DNA of 64,000 bases from Ilyonectria destructans (Eukaryota > Ascomycota > Sordariomycetes > Hypocreales > Nectriaceae): NCBI GenBank assembly GCA_020740775.1, contig JAHEWK010000001.1:5022001-5086000 (forward strand), read 5' to 3'. The position numbers and the translations under genes were made by a program. Below are positions 1 through 10,208 of this stretch, in pieces. Every line of letters starts with the position of its first letter. Within the stretch, counting starts at the first letter, position 1. Under the pieces are notes generated by a model. It worked only from the letters and a program-made list of their open reading frames with translations, did no database searches and was not told the origin of the DNA.

Positions 1-259
1 GGTGACGACGGTGTTGCTGGTTTGTGATTGAAGCGCAACCTTGAAGAGGTTGGGTCGACTGGCGCCGTGGGGGAGTTGCGAGGATCCCGAAGCAATTGCC
101 GCCTGTTGCAGTCAGTACTTGATCGTCATGCGGTCGATGCCATGAACAAATCGGTCGTACCTTGGACTTGGAGTAGATCTTAGACCCGTCGCCGAGAGGA
201 TCATTCTCATCGTTGACGGACATGCGCTCGAAGCGCGCCTCAAGGGTACGGGCAGCCAT
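1..259 (-). CDS. 5' part of an unidentified gene, cut by the left window edge
   Basis: Two exons on the minus strand run off the window. Exon 1 (259-161) starts with ATG and encodes 33 residues beginning MAARTLEARFERMSVN. It ends at a GTACGA donor. A CAACAG acceptor opens exon 2 at 102, in phase 0, which stays open to position 1 (34 more residues, starting AAIASGSSQL). The intron is 103-160 (58 nt), typical in size here. A short charged start followed by a Ser/Ala-rich linker would fit the N-terminus of a fungal protein kinase of the Aurora type, but that is only an impression and no catalytic motif is visible. The start is supported by the open frame and the clean splice join. Function not assigned. 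Confidence 0.5.
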   Translation of the reverse strand, partial: MAARTLEARFERMSVNDENDPLGDGSKIYSKSKVRPICSWHRPHDDQVLTATGGNCFGILATPPRRQSTQPLQGCASITNQQHRRH

Positions 260-810
260 TGTGGTCGAGGACTGCGCAACTGCTGGGGTTAGTAGGAAGT
301 TGGAGGATGAAGAGGGTGTTTGCTTTGTAGAGTTCAAATACAAAGCGGCCCAGACATGTATCGTGGTGGTCATGCTGGTGGACGGGGCAAACAACTGCGG
401 GTGTCCGGTTGTCGGGGCAACACGGCGCTTAGTGCGACATGCGACTGTGACTAAGCCCTGGCAACGGACCTCAGCTACTATCATAATAACAACACTATTA
501 ACGCCACTTAAGTTGCAATGACACCCCGTTTTCATTATGAATGTATGTCTAACCTGTGATTCTAAACCCCTAGATATCCTGCACCTGTGCGAAATTCGAC
601 GCTACCATGGCTAAATCATCACTCGGTCTCGATGTCTTCCTTGCGCCATCATCTCAGCCAAAGATCCAACTCCAGTATCAAAAACATCTCCAATGCAATC
701 AGTTCTAGAAACCCCATTTCCTCCAGCCTTCTCTTACCACCGTACCGAGGCAGGCAATAACTCCAATCAAAAACCTTCGCATCCCGTCCTGGAAGTCGTA
801 AGGAGGTAGC
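260..810. other. Intergenic region
   Basis: This stretch lies upstream of the partial left-edge gene and downstream of the 416-aa gene. It should hold the promoter of the first and the 3' end of the second. The short plus-strand frame at 213-521 overlaps the antisense of an exon and has no recognisable content. I see no RNA gene or repeat. Confidence 0.5.
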
Positions 811-2061
811 TCACACTAAGCCCTTCTTAATAAGTTCCGCTAGCTCGCGACCCCCAGGAATGGGCTTCTCGAACAGAGCAAGTTGGATCTCCAGAAAACG
901 CTGCTTCGCAATATAAAACTTCTGCTGCTGAATGCATTTATTTGCATTACACATAGTCTTCTTAAGAGCTTCCTCAGCTTGCAGGAGGTTGTCCATTGCC
1001 GTTCCAGCCCGCTGCGCCGCGCGCTTGGCCGAGTGGAACTGGTTCCGGGGCATTTCGCGGCGAAGCCCAACATAGTCGTTGAGGGTCTGGCACTCCTCCT
1101 TCCAGTAACTGAGATTCTCGAGGATGTACCGGAGAGCCTCGGGTTCCTGCTCGTAGGTGTAGCGCAGGTCCTTGCGGGTCAACTCCTGGTAGTGATAGAG
1201 GTTGTAGTCGTTTTGGACATTGCCCCATAGGTGCAAGAAAGGAATGATGGGTTTGAGGCTAGACTCGAAAAACTCGATCCTGAGAGGAATAGCCTTAGGG
1301 TCAGGGCGGAAGACAAACAGGTACCAGACCTTCCGCCATGCGAGGTATGCCTTTGAGAGCTCATCGAAGCCCTTGGCTGGGCGGCTCCAGAAGACCATGT
1401 CAGAAAGCCAGACTGGCGGCAGAGAAAAGAGGATGTTATCCTCCCAAAATTTATGAGTAGCCTTCCTCTTAGATCTAAGGTCCCGCTCTCGTCGAACCAT
1501 TGCTGGGTCCAGCAGCAGGAAAGCGCGTTGGTTGGCATATGCAAAGCGCTCGACGGAGATTCTGTCAAGGATATTATGCGGTAACCACGCAGCATCCTCG
1601 GTCAAGGAGTTGATGATACTTTTCCCTCTGGCATCATCCTGGCACTTCACCTCCCAGAACTTTGAGATGAGTGGGACGATGGTTTGAACATCCGCAGCAT
1701 CGGTGTAGCCATCTGATCTTAGCCTTGGCATGTTAGGAATGAACCATTGGGAAATCTTGGTTGAGCCGTCGATATTCTTGGGGCTCAGTTCGGGATCCAG
1801 GGCCGGACCAAACATCTCTGGCAATTGTCCGTTTCTGAGAACCTGGCAGCAATGCTTGGTGCAAGTGCCATAGCCAGTGTTGTAGATGAATGACATGCAC
1901 TCAGTGAGAGACGACTCCCTCAGGAGCTGCTGGGCCTCCTCGGTGAGCGACCGAACAAACCGCTGGGGAAGCCTCGGGTAGTGTTCAGTCATGTCGAAAG
2001 TTTCCGACTCCTGATCGGAGACGGGTTGTCTGGGTGGTTCTTGAGAGTTAATAGAAGACAT
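811..2061 (-). CDS. Uncharacterised 416-aa fungal protein
   Basis: A single uninterrupted frame runs from ATG at 2061 (MSSINSQEPP) to a stop at 811. I do not recognise the family. The N-terminal third has a cysteine-containing stretch (YGTCTKHCCQVL, near residues 62-75). The middle is rich in Trp and aromatic residues (KFWE, LPPVWLSDMVFW). The C-terminal third is strongly helical and charged, with a likely coiled coil from about residue 340 to 400 (EEALKKTMCNANK). There is no signal peptide or clear membrane segment, so it is probably a soluble intracellular protein. Length, codon use and the absence of stops over 1.2 kb support a real gene. It is divergent from TIP41, with 788 bp between the two start codons. 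Confidence 0.75.
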   Translation of the reverse strand: MSSINSQEPPRQPVSDQESETFDMTEHYPRLPQRFVRSLTEEAQQLLRESSLTECMSFIYNTGYGTCTKHCCQVLRNGQLPEMFGPALDPELSPKNIDGSTKISQWFIPNMPRLRSDGYTDAADVQTIVPLISKFWEVKCQDDARGKSIINSLTEDAAWLPHNILDRISVERFAYANQRAFLLLDPAMVRRERDLRSKRKATHKFWEDNILFSLPPVWLSDMVFWSRPAKGFDELSKAYLAWRKVWYLFVFRPDPKAIPLRIEFFESSLKPIIPFLHLWGNVQNDYNLYHYQELTRKDLRYTYEQEPEALRYILENLSYWKEECQTLNDYVGLRREMPRNQFHSAKRAAQRAGTAMDNLLQAEEALKKTMCNANKCIQQQKFYIAKQRFLEIQLALFEKPIPGGRELAELIKKGLV

Positions 2062-2849
2062 GTTGTGGACTGTGGACTGTGGACCGATGAAATGTTATAA
2101 GTAGAATGCGAATAGAGTGCCACTTGACCTCGCAGATAAAGAACAAGTCGTGGTATGAGGAGCATTCTACAGAAGGAGAAAAGAAACTGGGCGATTATTA
2201 TAAGAATTCCTGAAATCCCATCGGAGATACATGTGGTCAACTCTGAACCATTCGGGTACATCTGACAACTAGTAAGGTCATGATGCTTTCCACAACTCCC
2301 TTGATGGCGACTATGAGCCAATTATATACCGTAGGCTCCCACTGGTCAGGCCAACAAGGGACTCGGGTTTGAAATTCCCCAACATTAACTTCTTTCTTTC
2401 TCCTATGACCGTTACCTTTGTGACTTTCAGACATGGCTCGACAGAGCCCACCCGAGTGCCAACGCGTCTCGAGCATCCGAGGAGCTAGGCTAGCTGCAAC
2501 TTGCCAGGTCCGCTTGTGGTTTATGCGATTTTGGACGTTCCTGACTGTCGATAGAATATGTAGCTGATATTTGATTCATCCCTGCTAAATATTTGCACTC
2601 CTTGTGCCTCCCGGGGTGTGTAAGTTCCAACTCAACATGCGACGATATCGGGATCATGTCAACTTTGGCGGGGTAGAGCATTGCCGTTTGGAGCAGTTTC
2701 GGAGCTCCCCCACCAAACCCCACCACAGCTTCAACTTCGACTTCGAAACCGCAGTTTAGTTCTGACATCGCTCTGCATCCGCCGCCCACATCCTCACTCT
2801 CGCGGCTCTGATCCTATTTAATTCTCAGAAACTCCCGCATCGCGCCAAC
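2062..2849. promoter_or_regulatory. Divergent intergenic region before TIP41
   Basis: The start codons of the 416-aa gene (-) and TIP41 (+) face away from each other across 788 bp, so both promoters must lie here. Short minus-strand frames at 1989-2321, 2237-2476 and 2490-2789 have no family features and are likely chance. I cannot point to a specific regulatory site. Confidence 0.45.
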
Positions 2850-3750
2850 ATGAGCCACGTCACCGCCATGAACGAGCCCTTCCCGACGACGCAGGCCCTT
2901 GCGGCCGGCACGACGACGCACGCGCAGCACCGCTTCCGCATCTCAACGCGCAAGCTCCCCATCTCCAAGGCCGGTGTCATCGACGACCTCACTGAGCGCC
3001 TCGGCATCCCCATGCCCGAGATGATCTTCGGCGACAATCTCGTTGCCATCACCCACGCGCCCTCGGGCTGGTCTATGGCCTTCTCCACCCCGGAAGCCCT
3101 GGACGTCGTCGACAAGACCGACCGCCGCATGCTCAAGGTCGCCTACGCCCGCGACTGGGAGAGCACCCGTGAGGGCACCACGCAGGGCATCAAGGAGGTC
3201 GTCAAGCCCTACGACTGGAGTTACTCCACCGACTACGCCGGCACCGTCGACCCGGCCGCCGAGAAGCAGTTCCAACCCTCGGAGAAGCCCATCCCCATCG
3301 AGTTGCTGAAGCGCCGAGACCCGATTCTGTTCTTCGACGATGTCATGCTGTATGAGAGTGAGCTCGACGACAATGGCATCTCCATCTTTAGCGTCAAGGT
3401 CCGCGTGCATGACAAGCGCATGCTGCTGCTGTGCCGCTTATTCATGCGCCTCGACAACGTCATCGTCCGGGTGCGCGACACCCGTGTCTACGTCGACTTT
3501 GAGACGGATGAGGTGATCCGCGAGTACACTGCCCAAGAGGACAGCTTTGAGAACTTGAAGAGGGTGAGTCCAGATCTGCGTGCATCCGAAATCCTGTTAA
3601 ACTTTCCTACTAATTCTTAAATCACAGAAGCTATTAATGTCTGGAAGACTGCCCGACGACATCACTATTGCCCTGCGAGATCCCAATCTACTTGCCCCCA
3701 TGCTCCCCTTCGTCGAACAACGAAGAGAGGCCGTCAACTTGAGGGCATGA
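2850..3750 (+). CDS. TIP41: TIP41-like protein, regulator of PP2A/TORC1 signalling
   Basis: TIP41-family proteins bind TAP42 or PP2A-type phosphatase catalytic subunits and modulate signalling downstream of TORC1. The frame starts at ATG 2850 in CAACATGAG. It carries the family core: IPEM-type start (GIPMPEMIFGDN), the WSMAFSTPEALD segment, PYDWSYSTDYAGT, ELLKRRDPILFFDDVMLYE (about residues 150-170) and VKVRVHDKRMLLLCRLFMR (about 180-198). A 64-nt intron (3564-3627) has GTGAGT and CAG ends and a CTACTAAT branch region. It splits the last exon (3628-3750), which encodes KLLMSGRLPDD and the conserved end. The spliced protein is 278 aa, the usual size. It is convergent with the next gene (298 bp between stops). 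Confidence 0.93.
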
Positions 3751-4048
3751 GACCACGACGACTGTTTTTGAGGGACTGCATTGCAAGTTACGACGGCGTT
3801 CTGGATATATTTCATGTAAGGTCACGACCCGCAAGGTGACAAAAACCTATGGTAGCATAAGTGTGTTTGATTTGATATCAGAAGGCATATTGGAATGAAC
3901 CTCTTTTCCCCAATAGGGCCTGTTCCCAAGCTGTTGGCACATGCAAAAACCATCATTCAAGCTCATGAACCCCGTAACTCCCATGTACTGATGGCCATAT
4001 TTGACCCAACGCCAAGCAACTCCCTTTCCCCCAGCTTCCTTCCAAAAT

Positions 4049-5806
4049 TCATCGCGCCCCCTGCGGTGACGAGCTTTGTGTGACCTCCTCATACTCAAGT
4101 TCCCACTTGTCCACCTCGACGAATTTCTTTGCGGCCTGCTTCAGCTCATCTGCTGATGGGGTATCACCGCTCTGGTTGTCTCCGGTATCGAATGTGTCAT
4201 CCGGGAGTGGTTCGAAGCGGCTCTGTTCGTTTTCATCATCGTCTTCGCCCTCATTCTCCTTGTCGGAAGATCTAGGGGCATATGTCCGGGTATTTCGTGC
4301 GGAAGGTCTGGTAGACGCAGGTGTCTGTCTTGGTTTCAGAGCTGAGTGTGCCGTACGACCGCCTCGTGAACGTGGCCTGGCTGATGTTGCACGGCTTGGT
4401 GGTCGGCTACCTTGTCTCCTTCGTGCGGCTCTACTCTGTACATACGACAACTCGTCCTCATCTTGTGGCATTTCCGAGGTGTCATGCTCTCCATCACTTT
4501 CCAGGCCAAACGGGTCGTCTCGTGCCTTCCTGTACCGACGCTTTGGCAGCATACTTGTGAGATCAGCAGTGGTGACCTCGGGAGAAGGCTGGCGCCTCGC
4601 TGCAGCACGCCCTCTCGTCTTAGGGACTTTGGACTCATTAAAATTGGGTGAGTGTGTTAGAGAGGGTGGCGAAGACATGTCCGACATATTATCAGCTCGA
4701 ATTGGAGTAGTGACAGAAGGGCGTCTTCGTCGTTTCGCCAGGGTATGGATATCGGGCCAGATATCATCTCCGCCTTCTGAATCGCTGCTGGCAGGTGGTG
4801 CAAGAATTTCATCCTCATTGACAGGAGTGACAGGTCTGTCCGGTAGGATAGGGGAAGGTCCAAGCGGGGACGAGATAGACGACAGCGAAGACGAATCGCT
4901 GTCGTTGGCGGCGTCTTCATCCGCCTCATTGTCTTCAGGCTCATCCAGCTCAACACGAGACATCTTCTCTGGCCTCTCACTGCTCAGTAGCGCATCTTCG
5001 CTCTTTCGCTTCCTGGACCCGGGCTTGTCGCCAGCTTCTGGTGACTCGTCGCGTTCATCCTCCACATCGGGTGCAGGCTGAGTCCGGCGTCGGTTGTTCA
5101 AGGGCGTTGACTCCGCCTCAGGGAGAAAGTCCTCCTCGCTCTCAGAATTGTCCTCCTGTTCCGTGCTAGTCTCGTCGAGTCGCGGTTTTCGTGCAGTGCC
5201 CAGAATGCTGGGTTCTCTTACGCGTCGCCTGAAGGTACCGAAGTGCAGAGTCGAGCTAATACTTGGAGTGTTGCCACCACGGCTGCTAGGTCTGATTGGA
5301 GGATCGTTTCGGCCAATGATGCTGGACTGGCGTCGGCGCCCTTTGAAATTGCTCAGGTTCAGAGATGATGTGTCGGTTGATTGCACGCCCCTTGGCACAT
5401 CTCCGTCCTCGAAGCTGTCGTCGAGATCCCCGAACACATCGTCGTCAGCCAGATCCAGGCCCGTGGTGTCCCGTCTCTGAGCAGGCGTCGCCATGACACG
5501 GCGTCCAATCTCAACGGAACTGCCCGACTCGGCATCATCGAGGGTATTACCGCTCGTGGTGGGGTCCTCGTTGGCTAGCCTGTCGAGGGCCGCATCGCGA
5601 CGCTGGATCGCTGCCCGAATTGCCTGTTCGTCGGTGGCACTGGTGCGGGATCCCATGGAGCGCGTCGTCCTTCTTCGGCCTCGCTCTGGAGACTGGGCCG
5701 GCCCCGGGGCATCGTTATCGCTGGCTTCGACTTCGGGGGTGGGCGATCGTGCCGTGGGCTTGGTCGTCTGGGTTGGCGCACGACGCGCACGCTTCGGCCG
5801 CGGCAT
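4049..5806 (-). CDS. Uncharacterised Ser/acidic/basic-rich nuclear-type protein (585 aa)
   Basis: I chose ATG 5806 (MPRPKRARRAP) because the frame upstream of it (to 6064) reads like a leader and the basic start resembles a nuclear localisation signal. The protein is almost wholly low-complexity: Arg/Ser/Pro-rich stretches, acidic runs, an AT-hook-like element (KTRGRAAARRQPSPE) and many possible SP/TP phosphorylation sites. Islands that look constrained are FRRRVREPSILGTARK (about residue 200), DLTSMLPKRRYRKARDDPFG (about 415-435), SDKENE, and the C-terminal tail KKFVEVDKWELEYEEVTQ. From memory, similar islands recur in other filamentous ascomycetes, but I cannot name a function. A chromatin or cell-division role is possible, inferred only from composition. 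Confidence 0.7.
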   Translation of the reverse strand: MPRPKRARRAPTQTTKPTARSPTPEVEASDNDAPGPAQSPERGRRRTTRSMGSRTSATDEQAIRAAIQRRDAALDRLANEDPTTSGNTLDDAESGSSVEIGRRVMATPAQRRDTTGLDLADDDVFGDLDDSFEDGDVPRGVQSTDTSSLNLSNFKGRRRQSSIIGRNDPPIRPSSRGGNTPSISSTLHFGTFRRRVREPSILGTARKPRLDETSTEQEDNSESEEDFLPEAESTPLNNRRRTQPAPDVEDERDESPEAGDKPGSRKRKSEDALLSSERPEKMSRVELDEPEDNEADEDAANDSDSSSLSSISSPLGPSPILPDRPVTPVNEDEILAPPASSDSEGGDDIWPDIHTLAKRRRRPSVTTPIRADNMSDMSSPPSLTHSPNFNESKVPKTRGRAAARRQPSPEVTTADLTSMLPKRRYRKARDDPFGLESDGEHDTSEMPQDEDELSYVQSRAARRRQGSRPPSRATSARPRSRGGRTAHSALKPRQTPASTRPSARNTRTYAPRSSDKENEGEDDDENEQSRFEPLPDDTFDTGDNQSGDTPSADELKQAAKKFVEVDKWELEYEEVTQSSSPQGAR

Positions 5807-6394
5807 CGTAGAGTAAACGCAGAGATTGCACAAAGTATGGGAGGTTCTCTGAGCGTTCAAGCTGCCTTGGGAGGAGATTGAGTTGGCTGCCGACAGCCCA
5901 GAGCTGGTGGTTGGAGAATTTGGGAATTTGGCACTTGGCGGACGCAAGGCTACGAGGATATTGTGGGAGGGAAACACGCCCGCACACGCGACGCGACTGC
6001 GGTAGAGATACCGAGGAATACACACCACCCTAATACAGACTACCTGCATCGGGCGCTGGCCCACTGAAAAACGCCGGACGCTCGGACCACCACCCGGAGC
6101 TTGTTGATAGCTGCTCCGGCCAGTTGATCAGTTAATACGGCATTCCGGACGACAACAATTCTCTAAAAACTTCAGGAAAAAATTGGTTTAGCGTGTCATT
6201 TGATAGTATATTATATGCTGGTTTCTTCTAGGTGGAGATCGTCTATAAACAGCCACCTCAAGCAGTATACAAGTCCCTTCCTATTTCTTACACATATCGC
6301 CACATGCCTCATGCCTGAGCGTCAATGCCGCTGTTCGTACAAGATTTTAACCCCTATCGTACACGTCATGTCAATATTCCACACACTTCGCCAA
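5807..6394. other. Intergenic region between the 585-aa gene and MRH4
   Basis: Both flanking genes are on the minus strand, so this 588-bp stretch should contain the MRH4 3' end and the promoter of the 585-aa gene. The part from about 6100 to 6300 is AT-richer than its surroundings. I see no gene or repeat. Confidence 0.45.
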
Positions 6395-8212
6395 CTAAAT
6401 CAGAGCCTGTCCCATGAACATGCTGGTCTTCACCTCCGCCACAACGTCCTTTCTGTCGTCATTGCCAACAAGTACGATACCACGGCCACGACGTCCCATT
6501 CGTCCAGCACGGCCAAGACGGTGAATGAAGTCAATCGTCGTGTGAGGTACATCGTACAGGATGACATGACGAACAGCCAGTGTGTCAATGCCTCTGGATG
6601 CCAGATCCGTCACGACAAGGACCCTCACATTGGGCAACGATCGGTGACGCGAAGCCGTCTGGGGCATGGGAATTCTGAGCGGCTCGGCCGATGTGAAGGT
6701 ATCGAGAATCTCGCCATGGCGCTTCTCGGGGGTGTCTCGGTGCAGAGCATCGGCATTGATGCCCTTGGACTGGAGGTATGCGGCTAACTCTTCCGTCTTC
6801 TCGCGCTCATTTACAAAGACCATGATGCGGCGAACATCGAGTTCGTCCTTGACCGTGCCTTCATGCTTAGACGCCTCGCGGCCGATGCCGTAGATGACAT
6901 CAGCACATGCCAGGTCCTTGTTGTTGCGGTAAGGATCTTTAGACGCATCAATGACACCCAGTTGAACACGACGGGGGATGGCGTGGAGGTTAGGTGTCGT
7001 GATTCGAATCATCTTCGGGTGGTTGGTAGCCAGGTAGTTGTTGAGCTTTCTGGGGATGGTAGCCGAGCAGCAAATAAATTGCTTCATGGAGGGCGCCGTC
7101 CGCTCGATGATGCTAGTGGTCACTGGAGCGAAGCTTCGGTCAAACAGCGAGTCGGCCTCGTCCACAATCAGGTGGGTGACGCGGGAAAGAATGTTTGGAT
7201 CCGAGTCGGCGATGGATGCGAGAAGGTGAGGGGTAGAGACGATCACATCCACACCTCTGGGCCCGTACAGGTTGCGCTGGATCTGCTGAGGCTTCAGGTC
7301 GGACGCTAACATCTCCGTCTTGAACTTGGCCACATGGGAGATGGATTTGGAAACCTTAACAACCTGATGGGCGAGTTCGGCCGTAGGGACAAGCACAATA
7401 ACCTTGGGGCGAGCCATGGTAGGGTGCGGCTCGTCAAACGGCTTGCCCTTTGCATTTCCTGCCTCCTGTCGCTCCTTTTCAATGATCCAGCGCTCCTTGT
7501 AGGACTTGATCTCCGGGTCTTCAGCTTCGGCGATCTTCAAGGCATCGATCGCTGGCAGCAGGTAGGCAAGGGTCTTTCCAGAGCCCGTCTCGGCCGCAAT
7601 TAGGAAAGATTGCGTCTCCTTAGAGGGAGTCTTGCTGCCCGCCACCGAGGTCTGGCCCAGCAGCGCGGGGATTGCCAGCCGTTGTACGGGGGTTGGCTTG
7701 ATGTCGACCATGCCCTTAAAGAGCTCGTCGGTGAGGGCGACCTGGAGGGACGGAAGAAGGTCGAAGTTCTCAAAGGCATCGTACTCTGCCATGCGTTCTT
7801 TGACCGACGTCCTCCTCCCGTATGAAATAGTTGTCAAGGCGCGCTGCATCTTAAGCGCCTTCCGGTCGTCCTTGTCCTCCCCTCGCTTGGTATCCCTTCC
7901 CTTCCCTCTCGAGTCCTTGGACGTCAGGGCACGATTCCGCCCTCCTCGTCGGCCCGGGTCGAAATTAGCCACTTTCCTGTTCATGCCGCCAAAGGGACCG
8001 GGGGAAAAGTTCTGGCGCTTTCGTCGGTCATCGCGAGACGGTGGGGGTCGGTCGACTCGGTCGGAGAGAACCATGCGGGAGGGGCGAGGCTTCATGTGGT
8101 TCGAAACGAAGCGCTGGGCGATGCATGACTGCAATGGGGCGCGCACTGCCGCGATGGGTCGACCCGTTGAAAGGCAGAGCGAACATATCGAGTTTGCTGT
8201 GACCCGATGCAT
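6395..8212 (-). CDS. MRH4: Mitochondrial DEAD-box RNA helicase MRH4
   Basis: MRH4 is an ATP-dependent RNA helicase needed for assembly of the mitochondrial large ribosomal subunit. I chose ATG 8212 (MHRVTANSICSLC), which gives 605 aa and an Arg/Ser-rich, acid-poor N-terminus fitting a mitochondrial presequence; the frame is open upstream to 8353. Motifs in order: Q-like motif PTPVQRLAIPALLG, motif I AETGSGKT, Ia PTAELAHQ (PTREL in most DEAD-box proteins), Ib STPHLLA, motif II VDEADSLFD, motif III CSATIP, IV-like MVFVNEREKTEELAAYL, V VTDLASRGID, and VI HRLGRAGRMGRRGRG. The final MGQALI is also as I remember for fungal MRH4. No intron is needed. Confidence 0.92.
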   Translation of the reverse strand: MHRVTANSICSLCLSTGRPIAAVRAPLQSCIAQRFVSNHMKPRPSRMVLSDRVDRPPPSRDDRRKRQNFSPGPFGGMNRKVANFDPGRRGGRNRALTSKDSRGKGRDTKRGEDKDDRKALKMQRALTTISYGRRTSVKERMAEYDAFENFDLLPSLQVALTDELFKGMVDIKPTPVQRLAIPALLGQTSVAGSKTPSKETQSFLIAAETGSGKTLAYLLPAIDALKIAEAEDPEIKSYKERWIIEKERQEAGNAKGKPFDEPHPTMARPKVIVLVPTAELAHQVVKVSKSISHVAKFKTEMLASDLKPQQIQRNLYGPRGVDVIVSTPHLLASIADSDPNILSRVTHLIVDEADSLFDRSFAPVTTSIIERTAPSMKQFICCSATIPRKLNNYLATNHPKMIRITTPNLHAIPRRVQLGVIDASKDPYRNNKDLACADVIYGIGREASKHEGTVKDELDVRRIMVFVNEREKTEELAAYLQSKGINADALHRDTPEKRHGEILDTFTSAEPLRIPMPQTASRHRSLPNVRVLVVTDLASRGIDTLAVRHVILYDVPHTTIDFIHRLGRAGRMGRRGRGIVLVGNDDRKDVVAEVKTSMFMGQALI

Positions 8213-8680
8213 TTTGTGGTGAAGAAATGGCCGTCGCGTGCCATCTGTTGCTTGAAAAGATTCGGTAGTGATCTGGGGTCGGTTTTTTTCTGAACCGCCA
8301 TGTCGGTCGTCGGAGCTATTGGGCCCGCGGCACGTGGGAGTCCGCTGCGGCAAGACTAAGGTGCTGTACCTTGCACGACACAGTAGACTACAGGGAACCT
8401 CGAATAATCACTCGTGAAAGAATTGTATCAACATGTCAAAAAAATTAAAGGCACTTGCTGTATTATCGAATGAATAATGAGAAGGAAGAGCAGTTGGCCT
8501 ATTCTGTTGCCGGGTTCGCTCTCATTCCTATCAAGTAGACCCTCCCCCAACTCTTCGTAGAGAACGGTCAAATACACACGTTGACTATCGCACAATGCAC
8601 CCTCGCATCTCACAATTAGCACTTCACTCATATGCAGGTACGCATTATCCAAGCATTCGCAACTAGACCAAAAACGTCGT
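8213..8680. other. Intergenic region, MRH4 promoter side
   Basis: This 468-bp stretch lies between the MRH4 start and the stop of the glycogen-binding-domain gene, both on the minus strand. It contains the MRH4 promoter, including a CACGTG E-box-like hexamer near 8330. The plus and minus short frames here have no family content. Confidence 0.45.
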
Positions 8681-10208
8681 CTACTTGTCTGAACCATTCC
8701 ACCACCTAATCCCGACAGCGAGAGCCACTGCCCCGGTTAGTACTCTGTGTAATCCGTCAGCTTTACTCTTCACCTTCATATCAGAGAGAATCAATCCACA
8801 TACATGGGCAGCTTGTTGGCTGACATGCTGTTCAACAGCCCTGGGATCCAAGTTTCAGCGGGATTATGTCCGTGCATCACCTCTTGACGAGAACTCCTCT
8901 CTAAGACTGCAGCCTTCGCCTTGTCCTTCAGAGTAGCACCGGAACTAGTGTCAACACGGCTAGAGACTGTGTTGTCCCCGGATTCTTGGCCAAGTGGCAC
9001 TGAACGGGAATTTGTTTGGTCGCCTTTAAGTCGCGAGTTCGCATCTGCGACTTGAACAGGCACAACATTTGAAGTGGCGGCTAGTTCCATACGCTCTTTG
9101 TCGGGAACAGACTCCTGGCTTGTATCCTGAGAAGGTAGCATCTTACTGACATTGTCTTTCGGGATTTCTTCTGAGGACTTCATCGCGACGGCTTCATCCT
9201 CTTCGCTCGGAGGAGATCGTGGTTCTTCAAGAACTGATGCGGTGTTCGGGTTTGGCAACGAGATGACTGGTGGGCCCCGTAGGTCGATGGCATCGGGTTT
9301 GGGTTCTTCTGCAATGGAACCGAGGGACACTACCGATCGACTTCTCCCGAAGCTGCTGTGGGACAATCGGTGTTCTCGCGTCCTCGTGCTATTGGGAGAG
9401 AGGCTCATCTCATCCGCGGTGTCAATGTTGGGTCGATTCGAGGAGACAGCTCGAGGCGAGGATTGAGTGTCGTCGAGATGCGGTTTGTCCTCGTCTAAGT
9501 GAGTTTGGATCGTCCGCAACGCATCTAGAATAGATGTGCGATCGGAGGGAAACTTCTCGATGGTAGGGTCGTTGAGATCAACATTGACCGGGCTGTGGTC
9601 GTCTGATTTCAGATTGACGTCTGACTTTGGGGGAACGCCTGGGCACGCCTCCTCTTCAGACTCTTCATCTTCAAAATCATAAGCGCCCAAACACTCATGG
9701 GCAAAGAGAGGCGTCTTCAACTCGTCGGCCACATCCTTGTTGTTAGTTTCAGGTTCGGGGATATAGACCCGAGTTTTGGGGTTTGGCGGTGGTGGATCAC
9801 CCGCTCTGTCGTTGGTCAATGGGTCGTTCATGCCGTTGGGGACGGCCCGTTCATCGGACACAGGCTTCGGAACATTTAGAACATTGTTCTGGTTACCCGA
9901 GTCGTCCGTCGCTGCAAGATATGAGACATTATGGACTTAGGTGAGAGGATGATGGGAAAGAGCTTACCGACGGGATAGTTCTCAGCTAAGATCCACCAGC
10001 TACCCTCGCCCATTCGGAGCTTGAATTGGTAGTCCTCGCCGGGTTTTATCATGACCTCGGATTGGAAAGTATGTTCTCCATCGTCCTCCGTCCTGTATTC
10101 CATCTCCTTCGGCTCCCATTCTGGGTCAGAAAAGGAGCCAGCCAGGAAAAGGGGAGGCGCAGTTCCTGGCCTCTTGAAGGTGATGGTGGAAGGAATCTTG
10201 GATGACAT
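8681..10208 (-). CDS. AMPK-type glycogen-binding-domain protein with a C-terminal membrane segment
   Basis: Three exons: 10208-9968, 9911-8804 and 8744-8681, joined through a 56-nt intron (GTAAGC...TTGCAG) and a 59-nt intron (GTATGT...ACACAG), in phases 1 and 2; 470 aa. Residues 1-85 form an AMPK1_CBM (CBM48-like) fold: TFKRPGTAPPLFLAGSF, then EYRTEDDGEHTF, DYQFKLRMGEGSWWILAENY. Such domains bind glycogen or related glucans. Residues about 90-440 are disordered, acidic and Ser/Pro-rich. Without the last splice the frame would end at 8791 in a short tail. With it the C-terminus becomes LPIVLTGAVALAVGIRWW plus a polar tip, a single hydrophobic segment like a tail anchor. No kinase or catalytic domain is present. 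The CBM is certain in kind; the membrane anchoring is inferred. Confidence 0.85.

Noticed and set aside
213..521. 102-residue plus-strand frame near the left edge
   Set aside because: It overlaps the antisense of a well-spliced minus-strand exon and has no family features.
4080..5081. 333-residue plus-strand frame
   Set aside because: It is the antisense shadow of the low-complexity minus-strand gene; its Ser-rich content mirrors the Arg/Glu/Asp-rich codons.
8791..9861. Ending the glycogen-binding-domain gene at the stop at 8791
   Set aside because: A well-formed intron just before that stop leads to a further exon with a clean hydrophobic segment, so I extended the gene to 8681.
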